A stretch of 64,000 bases of DNA from Letharia columbiana (taxonomy: Eukaryota > Ascomycota > Lecanoromycetes > Lecanorales > Parmeliaceae): NCBI RefSeq assembly GCF_014066305.1, contig NW_023501101.1:1-64000 (forward strand), written 5' to 3'. How positions within the stretch are numbered: position 1 is the first letter of the stretch; each line of letters starts with the position of its first letter. The notes below the pieces were generated by a model. That model had not been told where the DNA came from and searched no databases. It saw nothing but the letters and a program-made list of their open reading frames with translations. The position numbers and the translations under genes were made by a program. Below, piece by piece: positions 22,702 to 35,049 of the stretch.

Positions 22702-24450
22702 GGCGAGAATCGGAAATTGGCAATGGACAAAGTGTTCTTGCGAGGAAGACAAGCACGATGATCACAACAGCTCACTATTCTATGGAAAGACTGGAAAGCT
22801 TCTACACCTCAATTGAAGAAGCTGTCGAAGGGCAGTCTCGAGAAACTTGACGAATTTCGGGTAGGGCCAGTGGGAAGGGCTGATTAAAGGCATTTCCAGC
22901 ACCCCAGTCGTGGTCCAGGGAGGCAAGGCCACAGAAAGGTGTTCGGCGTAATCTAGCCCACATGACTCCAAGCTGTGGTTCCACGGCGCTCGTGCAACGG
23001 CGAACAAATTCTTCCAAATTTAGCTACGCAATCGTCCGAGATACAACGCAAGAAACGAAGGTGAAACCTGACCAATGCGAGAACCCGTCACACCGGCATA
23101 TCTGGCTAACACTTCGAAGGTGCCACCGTGCCACTAACCATCAAGTTACCCAACGTTACCTAAGGATGTAAATGTAATCTTCCGGTTGGTTGGAAGTCGA
23201 AGGAGCCATTTTGACTTAGGGTAGCTCACGTCGAGGTTCGTTTCAACATCAGAGCGGATTTGATTGGAGGCTGAGCGTCATCTGAGCTTGAAAGTTGACG
23301 GGTGATGCCATCTTGGACCCGCCATAGGATCCATTTTCGGCCCCCGCGCCGTTTTTAGGAGACTTGATCGCTCAATTTTGAAACGCCGTAGAAGGTTTGG
23401 AAGGAGGCTGGAATTGGTGAACGGTACCTACTGTACTTTGGTGAAACGTGAAGATGGCGCTATCTTAGACGCTAAATATTATAGGCGACAAGCGCTCCAA
23501 GCAAACGCGCCGGAATGACGCTACCTCAGCGCCACTTTACCCACTCAAGGTCTTGTGAGTTCTCTTACCCAAAGCATCCTCCAGATAAATCGCCGTCAAA
23601 CAGCCTGCAAACATCCTGCAAATATCCTGCAGGCTGAGATGTGCAGGAAATCAATCGCGAGTGACCCCCTTTTCACTTGTTCCGTTCTTACGGCGGTGCG
23701 CGGCGTGGAATTTGCCCTTATATCTCACCAGCTTCGTTGCTCCACCATCACCTTGGTACGGAATGCAGGGTTTCCGCTCAATGTCTACCTTATGGGCAAC
23801 CTTCAAGGTGGGCAGGGTCTTCAGAAAAGCGATCTGGGGCCTGGAAGCTTGATAAAGCAGGAAATGCGTTCTGGAATACGCTGTTCAATGATTTCAGTGA
23901 CAACATCATTGTTCATGCTCTCGCTCGTAGAGAGGGAGACTTGACGTCGTGAAGTCCACTATCGGTGTCGTGCGGAGTTTCAAGGTCACCCGCATGATCT
24001 CGGCTTCGTAGGAGGTCCGCGGCACGTTCATTCGGGGATATCTGACCTATCGAGCTTTTTTAATTGGTGCGCGAATACCAGCTCAAGAACTCTTTGACCA
24101 TATGCTGCGTTTGTGAAAAACAAAAAAGAGGCTAGGAGATTTCATGCAAGGCACAACCCGTTTCAACAATTCACCAATTCCCGCTCTGCATTTACTAGTC
24201 GCAACAAAACAGAGCATTTCTTCCCAACCACCTTGTCCGCGCCCCATACGTGAAACAAGGCGGCCCATCATCTCCAACCATACTCCGTACAGCAGAAGAA
24301 CATCGACCGAGAAACAGTGCACAATCACGGCTGCCTCCACCCCCAAATTTTGGACGAGTTTGACGAACATTTCCGGCTCCCTTCGAATCTCGGCAAGCCT
24401 GATATCAAAAGTCTATTATTATTAGTAGGAGATCAATTCCTCCTCAAACA
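22702..24450. other. Intergenic, no supported gene
   Basis: Contains the promoter side of the SAT4-like gene. Frames at 23555-23952 and 24083-24370 overlap on opposite strands and show nothing recognisable. A short stretch near 23590-23640 repeats TCCTGCA(A/G) in quick succession. Confidence 0.4.
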
Positions 24451-24456
24451 TATATA
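24451..24456 (+). promoter_or_regulatory. TATA-like box of the small secreted protein gene
   Basis: TATATA lies about 131 bases upstream of the ATG at 24582, with a pyrimidine-rich stretch in between. Position and sequence fit a fungal TATA element, but this is inference from spacing only. Confidence 0.35.
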
Positions 24457-24581
24457 CCCGCACATCTGCCCATGCTAACACAGTCTACCATTGCCGCCCA
24501 ATCCACTCCTGGCGCACGCAAATCGCCACGTCTCAAACCTCTACCATTCCCGCCAGCCAGAATTCTGCCAAGCCTACCAAA

Positions 24582-24838
24582 ATGCGTACCACCACAATCG
24601 TCTACACTATCCTCCTCCTCGCGGCTCCAGCCTTCACCCTCCCTTTACATTTAGGTACGGCTTCTTCAAGTTTATCTTTAAACCATGAGCTTACGGTGTA
24701 ACAGATGCCATCAGATCGTTGGTCAGCCGCCAACTGAGCGAGGTGAGCGAACTGAGCGAATTAGTAAGCATCGACGATGGCCCTCCAAAAATGGGGGCGG
24801 ATGCGGATGAGAGGATCTGCATCAACGGCAAATGTTGA
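24582..24838 (+). CDS. Small secreted peptide precursor, 68 aa
   Basis: Exon 1 is 24582-24654, exon 2 is 24705-24838; the 50-nt intron has GTACGG, a GCTTAC branch and an ACAG acceptor, and the splice is in phase 1. The N-terminus is a textbook signal peptide: MRTTT, a hydrophobic core IVYTILLLAAPAFT, with likely cleavage near residue 19-25. The mature part is short, acidic and has an amphipathic stretch LSEVSELSELV. The only cysteines are at 63 and 68, in the C-terminal RICINGKC, which could close a six-residue disulfide ring. This layout suits a secreted effector or a processed signalling peptide, but I do not recognise a family. It lies about 1.7 kb from the AT-rich block. The reading depends on the intron; its signals are good. 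Confidence 0.68.
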
Positions 24839-26049
24839 TCGAGGAGCCCGGGACGACCGGAACGGTGGAGGTAATGGAGGAGTAACGGACCTATTTTCAC
24901 GGAGCCTACTAGGGCATCTTGATGGCCCGATAAAGCTTGCTGTATATAAAGCTTTCCTGCTGAGCGGGGATAACGTTCGAGGTCAGGGATTTCACAAACG
25001 CTGCTTCCGGAGCCGCTCTTCCCAGCTTGCACAATTCACATCCCTCCTTCATGAACGCCATATCTCGATACTCCCCGCCCGAGTCCCATGTATTAGCCTA
25101 CACTCTTCCTTGGAAGTCCTCATCTCCTTTCCAGTCCTCGTACCCCACGAATCGTCCACCCTCGAGCACCCTCCCGGCTTAGCTTGGGGATCAATCCCCC
25201 AGATGGACTTCCGATCTACCTTGACAGCCCACTCACCAAGCACTTGGCATCTTCGGATGTACTAACGCATATTACTCAAGCCCCTGACCGGATTAATATA
25301 TAATTACTTCCAAAACCTCACCGACGATTCCAATCCCTCTGCTTTTTCCCCTTTCTCCAACAGCGCCCTTCGCACTCAACTCCAAACCTCGTCAGACACG
25401 CCCAAATACCATGATCCTATCAAATCCTCGAAACCCACGCAGTCATCAAAAGAAGCAGCTCGCCTTCCCGAGGCCACGCAATTTCCTCAAAAACAAACCC
25501 GAGGCCAATGTCCGGGTCGTAGCAAACCCGCAACAGCAGATCGAGCGTTCACGCGAAGCCGGTCCGATTCAATCATGTCCAAACAGCCCCGTCTCCAAAC
25601 AACGACGTAAACCCGGTGAGCAAAGGACAACGGTACTTGCGGCGGAACCGTCCGTTTGCTTGAACAATCCCGACTACGAAACGAGACCCTATGATCCCCC
25701 CCATCAAACTCGGCCGCCGGATCGATGGCCACTGGATTTGAGTTCCATCCGCTTGATAATTTCCATGCCAAAAGCCACAGGTTTGCGCCAACGCACGATC
25801 TCAGCATTCCAGATCGACCTCGCCACGTCACCATGCCTTTTCGCTGACGAGACCCTGCCAGCGAGGTCAAACACCACCAAACGTTTGACGAGGCAATATG
25901 AAAGAGCGTTCGAGCCTCCCCGTTTCTCAGCTCCGCACAGCAAAGTCCGTTGACACGCACACCCTTTTTTAAAAAAAACCTCAAGAAAGTCATCCATCGC
26001 AGTCCCCGTAACCCGGCCTACCAGACCCAACGTGAAGCCAAGCGACAAG
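24839..26049. other. Region with long but unconvincing open frames
   Basis: A 180-aa plus-strand frame (25411-25953) and a 168-aa minus-strand frame (25487-25993) overlap almost completely, so at most one could be real. Neither has a domain, signal peptide or good start context. Composition is proline- and arginine-rich in both. I leave the region unassigned. Confidence 0.4.
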
Positions 26050-26400
26050 ATGGAACACAGACAAGACACGTCCGCCGAAATATCCGAACTGAAACACACC
26101 ATCGTAAGCAACCCCTCCCCCCCCCTCCCCTTCCCCAACCCACCGCGTCCGCACCACCGCCACCCATCCAACTCACACCCACCCCCACAGACCCGACTGA
26201 AGATCCAAATCGAGGACCTCGACCGCTACCTCGGCGCGATTCGGAAAGAGCTCGGGTTCTACAAGACCATGGTGGAGGACTGCAGGAACGTGTTCGAGAA
26301 ATACCCAGACCCGGAGAGGGAGGAGAAACGCACGAGTGAGAGCGAGGGTGGCGGGGGGATGTCAGCGGCGGTGGGGGGGTTGAAGATAAGTGATGATTGA
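26050..26400 (+). CDS. Small coiled-coil protein, 87 aa
   Basis: Exon 1 is 26050-26103 and exon 2 is 26191-26400; the 87-nt intron is pyrimidine-rich, starts GTAAGC and ends CCCCCACAG, and the joint is in phase 0. The protein is mainly one amphipathic helix: ISELKHTI, then LKIQIEDLDRYLGAIRKELG, with heptad-like spacing of Leu/Ile. A charged, Gly-rich tail ends GGLKISDD. It resembles the small coiled-coil subunits common in fungal complexes, but I cannot name it. It ends about 120 bases before the AT-rich block and is undamaged, which marks a sharp boundary. Confidence 0.6.
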   Translation: MEHRQDTSAEISELKHTIVSNPSPPLPFPNPPRPHHRHPSNSHPPPQTRLKIQIEDLDRYLGAIRKELGFYKTMVEDCRNVFEKYPDPEREEKRTSESEGGGGMSAAVGGLKISDD

Positions 26401-28699
26401 GGGGCGACAAGCGGAACGGTGGGAGGGGAGGGAGGGAGGGAGGGAATGTTGGAATGAAGCGGCGGAATTGGGTTCAGTCGAGCTAGAGTAGTAGTCTGTC
26501 ATCGGTAGACTTGATGGAGCTGAGCCTTGCATCAGTTTTTTATTATTAGATTTAAAAAAGCGATTAAATATATTATCCTCATCTTTATTTTAAAATTATT
26601 AAAAAGATCTTTAACGCTATTAATAAGATTTTTAAAACTTTTAAGATTAAAAAGACTTTTAAGGCTATTAAGATTAAAATACCTTCTCCTCGCGAGAATA
26701 TTCTTATATACGATATATTATCGAGTATTATAAGCTCGAATTAGATAAATAAAACGCCTTTACTTATTATTAAAGTAGATCTTTAAAAATTAATAGCCTA
26801 GCTATTTAAGATCTAAGAGAAGCGAAATAATCGCTATTCTTATAAGAATAAGATTTATAAGTTATATCGCTATTATCGTCGTTATAGTTATAATTATTAT
26901 TATTATTACTTAAATATATCGAATTTAAATTTATTTAACTTTAAATCGAATTAAGAAGAAAGAAGAGGAGTTTTCTTTCGTTATATGAAAGGTAAAAAGC
27001 TCTTTCTTAATATTATTAAAAGATTTCGAAGTATAAATATTAAGTACTTTAAATAAATCTTCTTTAAGATTTTTAAGATTAAAAATTTCGCTAAGTTAGC
27101 CTATATATATATTACTCTAATTAAAAAGAATAAGAATATTAATAACTATAATTATATAATATATTACTTTTATATATACTCGATAATCGTTAATCGCTTT
27201 ATATACGTTAGCGTAAAGAAAGACTTAAATAAGATTCTATATATATATACTATTCGCTTACTATAATTATCTATTATTTATAGATTTAACTTTATTCTTA
27301 TTTATTATCTCGTCTTTATTATTATATATATTTAGAATAATTAAAATAATTCTAAAGTATAAAAAGCGAATAATTAGAGCTATAGAGATCTTCTTATATT
27401 TAAAAGAACTTATATAGATAATAATAAGTTAAATACCGCTACGCCTAGTTTTAATAAGCCTATTATTATTAAAGAAAGTGAAATTTATAAGAATTTTAAT
27501 AGAGGTAGCTATTTTCGCGAGCGCTATATCTATTTATATATCTATATAATCTATTAATAAAATTATTTAATAAATAAATATCTTAAAACTCTAAATCTAG
27601 CTATAAATAGTTTTAATTATTTATTACTAAGTAATTATATTATTAAGATAAAATAACTTTTAAGATATTTATAAATACCTTAGTCGCTGTAATATATATC
27701 TAAGAGATTTCTATACGCGCTATACGATCTATTAAACTCGAATTTATCTTATTAAAGATTATTAATAATTAATAATTAGTTTAAATAATTAAACGATTAC
27801 TTAAATCTAATATTTATTAAGATTATTTTAACTATTCTTCGAAAAAGCGCTAAGATAAATTTTCGAGATTATATTCTAACTTATCGTAATTAAAATTATC
27901 TATTAATATATTAAGTATCTTAAATACTATTAATAAATCTTTAAAAATAGTTTTAATAATATCGCCTAATCGAGATTAATCTTTAGAATAAGCTCTATTA
28001 CGTCTATTTATTACTCGATTTAATATCGAAATATAATAAAGATTAAAGATAAATTTATAATCTCTTATTTCTATATAACTACTTAATTAATAATAATATT
28101 TAGATAAAGTAAAGCGTATTAAAATATATTATATATAATAACGTAGTAATAGTATTATTATAGAAAGATTTAAGAGTTTAATTCGTTAAAAGAAATCTTA
28201 AAGACGCTTTTAGATATATATTTATTATTATATCGAATTAATAACTACTTAGTTTTAATTACGATAAACGCTATTAAAAAGAATAATATCTACTATTTAA
28301 ATTATATATATTATTATTTCTATTTAATCTCTTTATAAAGATCTTTATTTAAATCTTAATCGCGATTCTTCTATAAAAAGTAATACTTTACTATCTAGAC
28401 GATTTCTTTATAATTCTTTTATTAAATAATAACGTAATTTTATATATTTAATAATTTAATTAACTATAAAATAAATTAAATCTTTAAATTAATTATAAAA
28501 AAAATATTATAATTTTTATAATTAAATTTCTAAAAATTAAATTTAATAATTTTTTTAAAAGGTAAAAAAGTTTTTTTTAAAAAAAATAAAAAGAAATTTT
28601 AAAATAAAAAAGCTAGATACGTAGTTAATAGAATAGATAGAATTAGTTACTAGATAAACTAATAACTAAAGAAAGAAGAAGAGGAAAGGGAACTCGTAA

Positions 28700-31600
28700 G
28701 TATTTAAGACTTTATTAAGTATATTAAATACTCGCCTTAGCTACGTAGCTTATAGCCTAGTAAGCGATATAAGCGAGCCTATTAGTTCGCTTTAAGTACT
28801 TTTACTCTTATAATTATATTTCCTCTTAGAAAGTTTAGCCTCTAAATCTTATTATTATTACGTCTTATAATTAAATATATACGAACTTACTAGTATTATC
28901 TACGCTATCTATTATTAGCTTAAACGTAGTCTAAACTAACGTATACTATAATAGCGTATTCGTACTATATACTCTAAGGTCTTCTTAAATATATTATTAT
29001 ATTTATATACTAAATCGCGATAGTATCGCTATATATATTATTATTTTAATTAATAGAATATAGGCGTAGTACTATCCTATTACGATATACTATTATTACT
29101 ATTATTATACGCTATTATTATATTATTACTTTATAATCGTAGTAATTCTATTATAATAATCGTTAAAAGTCGCGCTAGTAAGTATAAAAGACTTACTTTT
29201 AATCTAACTTTTATTCTTCTTAGTAATAATATTAACGTCGACGCTATTATAAGTAAGTATCTAATTCTTCTTTATATCTACTATCTTATCTTTATTTATT
29301 CTTATTATAATATCGCGATAGCGAGCTACGTATTATCGTAATAGTATAGTATATATATCGATTAAGATAATAGTTAAATAAGATTATAGTTATTTAGATT
29401 AACTTTATATATAATAAGTATCTTAAAGAATACTTTACGATACTTCGTAAATAGTATAAGAAGTATATTAATATATTAATAGTAATACTAAACCTTCGCT
29501 CTTATAGCCCTACGGGTTATTAAGTGCTCTTAGCCGTCGTAATCTCTCCTCCTCGCGCTATTACTAATAGATATTTATATTTATTTTAAAGACGTGCTTA
29601 GCTAAGAAGGCTATTAGCCTCTCTTATCGCTACTTTTATCGCTACTCTTATCGCTACTTCTATCGCTACTCCTCTTATTTATTCAAATATTAATTATAAG
29701 TAAAAGAGATATTAAATAACTAAGAGGTTACGCTAACGTATACTAGACCTCTTCTATTATTATTATATATATACTTTCGCATATAATCCTTATACGATTT
29801 ATATCGCGTTTTCTACTGGCTCGCGTTAGCGTAAATATAGGCGATATTCTCGCGGGGGTTATATATATATAATAGACTCGATCTCTATTTATTAGATTAA
29901 TATCTTCGCTATAACCCGTATTAGCGAGAATATTTATATTATCCTTCGCCGCTAAATTAATATAAATTCGATTTAATATATACTAGAGTGCGTAGCTAAC
30001 ATATATAGCGGCTTATCGCGCTAAGAAACTTCGGCGTAATATCGCTATCCTCGCCCCTTCTTTAACTACTCCTCTTACTACTCTCTCTACTAGATCTTTT
30101 ATCATCTAATAAATCTTCTAGATAAATAATTACTTTCTAATATAAGATAATAGATAGACTAATACTAGATAATGATAGTTTTATATATAGCTCTAATAGC
30201 TATTTTTCTTACTATATATAGCGTTTTAGCGCCTTAAAATCGGCCTACGGGCATTTTAGCTATTTTCGCTAGGCCTTTTAGCTATAACTTATTCGCCCTT
30301 TAGAGCTCTTATACTACTATTACTTTCGCGATCTTTCTTACTTCTTAATCTCTCTTAATAATTATATCTTTAGCTTTATCTTAAATACTAATTTATATAA
30401 CTTCTTTACTTACTCGAAGTTCTTAATTACGTCTTTAATATTTTCGAGATACTTTATTAATTTCTACGAAGCTTTATAAGATAAGAAGTCTTTTTAGTTA
30501 ATAAGATACTTAGTCTCGCCCTTATAAACTCTTTTATCTAGTATCTTATTAACCTCTTACTCTTCTTCTTTATTAATTAAGACTACTTACGACTTCGAAT
30601 TATTATTACGCGAGTACTACAGCTTTAATAGCGATATATGAAATATAGAATAAATTCTTTTATATCTAGCGGGGAGGTCTAGCTTATAAGTCTACGTATT
30701 TATTTTCTCTAGCACTTTAAAAGGCCTAAGCTATCTATAATTAAGTTTCTTCTTTAATTGTAAAGTACGTATATTTAAGCTTTATAATAGTACTTTATCT
30801 CTTTTTTTAAAGGTTATAGCCCTATAATTACTATTATAATACTTTACTTACTACTTTAACGCTCGCTCTTATAATTCTTTTAGATACGATCTTATCTCTT
30901 ATAATTATTCTACTCGCTCTATAATAAGCGATACTTCCCCCCTTAAGATTCTATTCTTAGAAGTATTTTCTAAGTCTACTATATATCTTATTAGTAGATC
31001 TTACGGAGTCTTATTAATACTTATATATACGCTATTATTATATATAAATATAGTTATTAATAAGATTTTAGATTAGTTATTTTACTTATAGTTATAATAT
31101 ATCTATAGATAGTATTTTAATATCTAATTTTATCTCTTAGTCTAATTATCGATTTAAGAATAAAATATAATACTTAGTTTACGCTTCGCACTTAAATGTT
31201 AATATAGCGTTATCTAGAACTTACTTATAAATAGAGAGCCTCGATTTAAAATTAAGTTACGTATTATATCGCGTAGTAATATAAATTTCTATTATAAGAT
31301 ATTAATAAGACTATTAGCCTTTAGATTCTTAATAATCGCTATATATATTATATACTTAATTAGCTTATCTATTAAGATTAAGATAATATTATAAATCTTA
31401 TTAATATATAGATCTCTTATAGATAATAGATTCGTAATGAAATTTAGTATTATAGTATAAAATAAATCTACGCTATTTAAGAGGATCGACGCTAGCTCGC
31501 TATACGACTTATAATAATAAATTTATACTCTTTAATAATCGAGGTAAGTGCGAATATACTCTATTATATCGCTTATTATATTTATCTAATAGTATTTAAA

Positions 31601-34600
31601 TCTAATATTCTTCTTAATACGCTTATAAGCGAAGTATTTAATATTAGAGTTATTATAATTTATATAAAGAATCTCTTTCTTTATAGTAGAATCGTTAGAA
31701 ATATAGACTGCGAGGCTACGACGTAGTAGTTTATCCTTATTAACTCTCTATTTCGAAAGCTTATTCTATTTAGTAGCGTATCTTTAATACTACTTCTTAT
31801 TTATAACGAAAGTATTCTTACGTTATAATTTAAGTAGCTATACTATTATTAATTTCCATAGCTTTAAATAAAATCTCTTCGACTCTAAAATCTAATAAAT
31901 TAGAAGTCGAGACGATATCGTAGTATCTAGAATACGTATTCGTTTATCGAGTACTCTCTTATCTAAGTTAGTAACTTAGATATCTACGATAATAATATTA
32001 TTTAATTACTTTATTAACGCTATAAGTTTAACTATAGTAAATATACTATTATATTTTTATAGATTAGATTAATATTTCTAATTACGAAGCTTATTTCGTA
32101 AGATAGAAAGAAAATTATTATTATTATTCTCGCTATTATTCGATTTAATAATATTAAACTTTCTTAACGATATATTTATAGAATTAAGTTTTCTTTTACG
32201 ATATTTAATTATAAAGTTAAATATAGCTAATTTCTTAGTCTAGCGAATCTACTTCGTATTAAGCTCTTTTATTATTATAAAATAATATAAGTTATTATAA
32301 TCTAAGATTATATAAATAAGATACTTACTATCTTATAAGTAATATCTTTAATTCTTAAAGTCTAGTATAATCGTATAGAGCTTCTTATTATATATATTTT
32401 AGCGAGACTTAACGCCTTTAAATTTATAGCTAGAAAAAGTAATAGAGTGCTATTATCTATCCTCGCTTAGTTAATTAAGTATACTATCTATATCTATATT
32501 AAAAGTATTAATCTCTATAATAAGCGATACTTTTTAATTATAGTATTTTAGTATAAATACGATAATAAATACTCGCTTAAGTATCTTAAAAGCCTTATAT
32601 ACTTTCTTATTAAATACGAAGAGTAGTCTAATCTCGTCTTTCTTTACTTCTTAGATTAGATTTATTAAAAATATAGTTATCTACGAAAAGCCTTATACGA
32701 ATCGTCGATAGAAGTTTACGAATTTTAGAAAGATTAAGATATTCTTAGTAGACTCTAATTCTAGCTACTTAGTAATAGCCTTAATACGCGATAACTCTAT
32801 TTAAATATTACGCTAATTTATTAAGAATCTTAGAAAGATAACCTTATTGCGATTAAAAGTATATTTCGATAACTTCGTATAGAGTCGATACTTTAATAGT
32901 ACGCGTAGTACTTTACGTATATACTCTTAATATAACTCTTCTATTTCGAAATAGATTAGTATATTATTTAAGTATATTATATAGAAGATATTAATATATA
33001 GTTTAAGTACTTTATTTATATAAGCTTAAAAGATTATAAAGGTATTTACGAGGTTAAAAGATATTATTTAATACTTAAACTAGTCGTAGCGAGTTCGAAA
33101 GGCGATTTTCTACTTATCTTTCTTTCGCACTTATATTCGATAATATATATTACGAATATTAATCTTAGTAAAGTACTTCGTATATACGAATCTTTTTAAA
33201 GTCTTTAAGAGTAGTGGTAATAGGTAATTATTCTTAATAGTTATCTCGTTAAGCTTTTAATAATCGATATATAATTATAATAAGCTATCTAATTTCTTAA
33301 TAAATAGTACTAGCGAGTTAATCTAACTAATTAAAAATTAAATCTACTTTCTCTTAAGCGTAGTATTTAAATAATCCTTAATCGCTGCGAGTTCGTTATA
33401 TAATATATTATAAATTAAATTATTTCTAAATAACTTCCCAGATTATAGATTAATAGAGTATTCGATTTAATTATACGTGTTAAGACTATTAGATAGCTCT
33501 TCTAAAAAGACTTCTAATAAATCTTTAAGTTATTTAAATACGCTAGAGTCGTCTAGCTACGTGATATTATACCGTATAGCTTTATCGTAGTTATTCTTAT
33601 TACTTTTAAATAGAATCTAATATAGGAGTGCGATAAACGCTTATCTTAGATCATGCGTAATTGCTATATTGGCCAATAACGTAAACTGCTTTATATCCAC
33701 TATTGCGATATCTACTTACATCTTATCGCTTATAGGAAAATCGCGATAGGTTTAGAACTACTCGCGCTAATAAATATTCGGATCGATATTATAGATTTAA
33801 GGGAAACTAAGAATAAGATCGTATCCTCTGTATGTCCACAGCATACGCCTTTAAGGTTTGCTCTTGCTTTTTTTCCTCGACTGTCCGCGAGGCCAAAGAT
33901 TAGATTATGCTTTCTATACGAGGGTATTTAATAACCGTCGATGGCACGTATTATTATTAACGCGTGTTTAGGTTTAGGAATCTACGTCTCTTTAATAAAA
34001 GATTACGATATAAAGATTTTCTTGTTACCGATATCTACTAGAGTAGTTACTCTTACGCTTTTTATTTAGTATAGTAATTTCGCCTCTTAATAATAGAGAG
34101 CGAGATTATCGCTTAATTAATAACGTGTTTAATACTATAGCGATAAGTATTAGACTTTATCTTTTCCCTTACTTAATCTATGATTACGTGCTTCGTTACC
34201 CGTAATATAGTTTAAATATTTAGGCGAATTCTTATAATACTCTAGCTGCTTATAATTATAGTATTATATTTTAGTAAGAAATGTCTTTAGCTTAATACGA
34301 GAGTTGCTATCTTCGGGTTTAATTCGCTTAGGCTTTCGGCCTTATAACGTCGACGAGGATAAACTCTTCTTTTGATCTTATTAACTTTTCGTATATACTA
34401 TTCTTTAGACTTAATATACTATTAATTACTACTTCTCTAATTACTTATCTTATCGCTAAAGCGAGTCTTATCTAGAGTAGAAAGCTCTTTCGTTTTTCGT
34501 AGCCTTTACTTTATATTTTAATATTATTATAATATAATAGCATAGATAATAGATTAAGTAATCTCCTTTATGGCTTTTAGAGGAATTTTCTCTACCACCC

Positions 34601-34900
34601 TATCTCGTAAGCCTTTTATACGTTCTAGATCGATTATATAACGTTCTTACTACGACTAGAGTATAATAAGATAATTATTAAAGCTGGCTATCGATTACGT
34701 ATCTCTTATAACCGCTTTAGCTAACTAGCGTTCTACGTTATAAGATTTAACGACTAAATTACGAACTTAATTTAAGTATTATCTCTTATATTCCTTCTAG
34801 ATAAATTCCCTAATATCGTGTAGTATTGTATCTCTAATATTTCTTTAGATCTACTTCTTAATATTTATTAAGAGAATAAAAAATTAGCGAGTCTTTTCTT
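28700..34900 (-). mobile_element. RIP-destroyed Ty3/gypsy retrotransposon relic 1
   Basis: On the minus strand the pol order is still legible through the mutations. A protease-like region lies around 34110-33880, the reverse-transcriptase block equivalent to the xxPVLFVKKPDGS region around 33320-33255, and the catalytic YxDD block around 32985-32945. An integrase segment equivalent to the AYN...S...GKTP region lies around 31150-30960. That protease, RT, integrase order is the Ty3/gypsy order. Stops and lost codons are everywhere, so nothing is functional. Ends are approximate and I found no clear LTR pair. Confidence 0.65.
33640..34350 (-). other. Less-mutated island inside relic 1
   Basis: Here TpG and CpA reappear, for example in TGTATGTCCACAGCATACGC and TTGCTCTTGC near 33830-33870 and CCGTCGATGGCACG near 33935, unlike the kilobases on either side. 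On the minus strand the segment matches a retroviral-type aspartyl protease region (TLVDIGN...FIKE..IPK...RAIDG). It may be a stretch with less RIP exposure. Confidence 0.55.
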
Positions 34901-35049
34901 CATTTATATGGAAAAGTTAATAGTTATAGCTAAAGGAGCTTATTACTTAAAAAATTATTTAAAAAAAAAGTCTTTTACTTATATAGAGACTAATCTAATT
35001 AGATTAAATAAGAATCTAAAAAAAAAAAAATCTTTAATATATTAAAAGA

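Noticed and set aside
25411..25993. Overlapping 180-aa plus and 168-aa minus open frames
   Set aside because: They occupy the same bases on opposite strands, and neither has a domain, signal peptide or start context. Length alone is weak evidence at this base composition.
26527..26733. 68-aa Leu/Lys/Ile-rich frame at the left edge of the AT block
   Set aside because: It is a chance frame in RIP sequence; composition follows the AT bias and no start context or domain is present.
33640..34350. Less-mutated island as a host gene inserted in the block
   Set aside because: Its minus-strand reading resembles a retroelement protease in the right place relative to the RT, so it belongs to relic 1.
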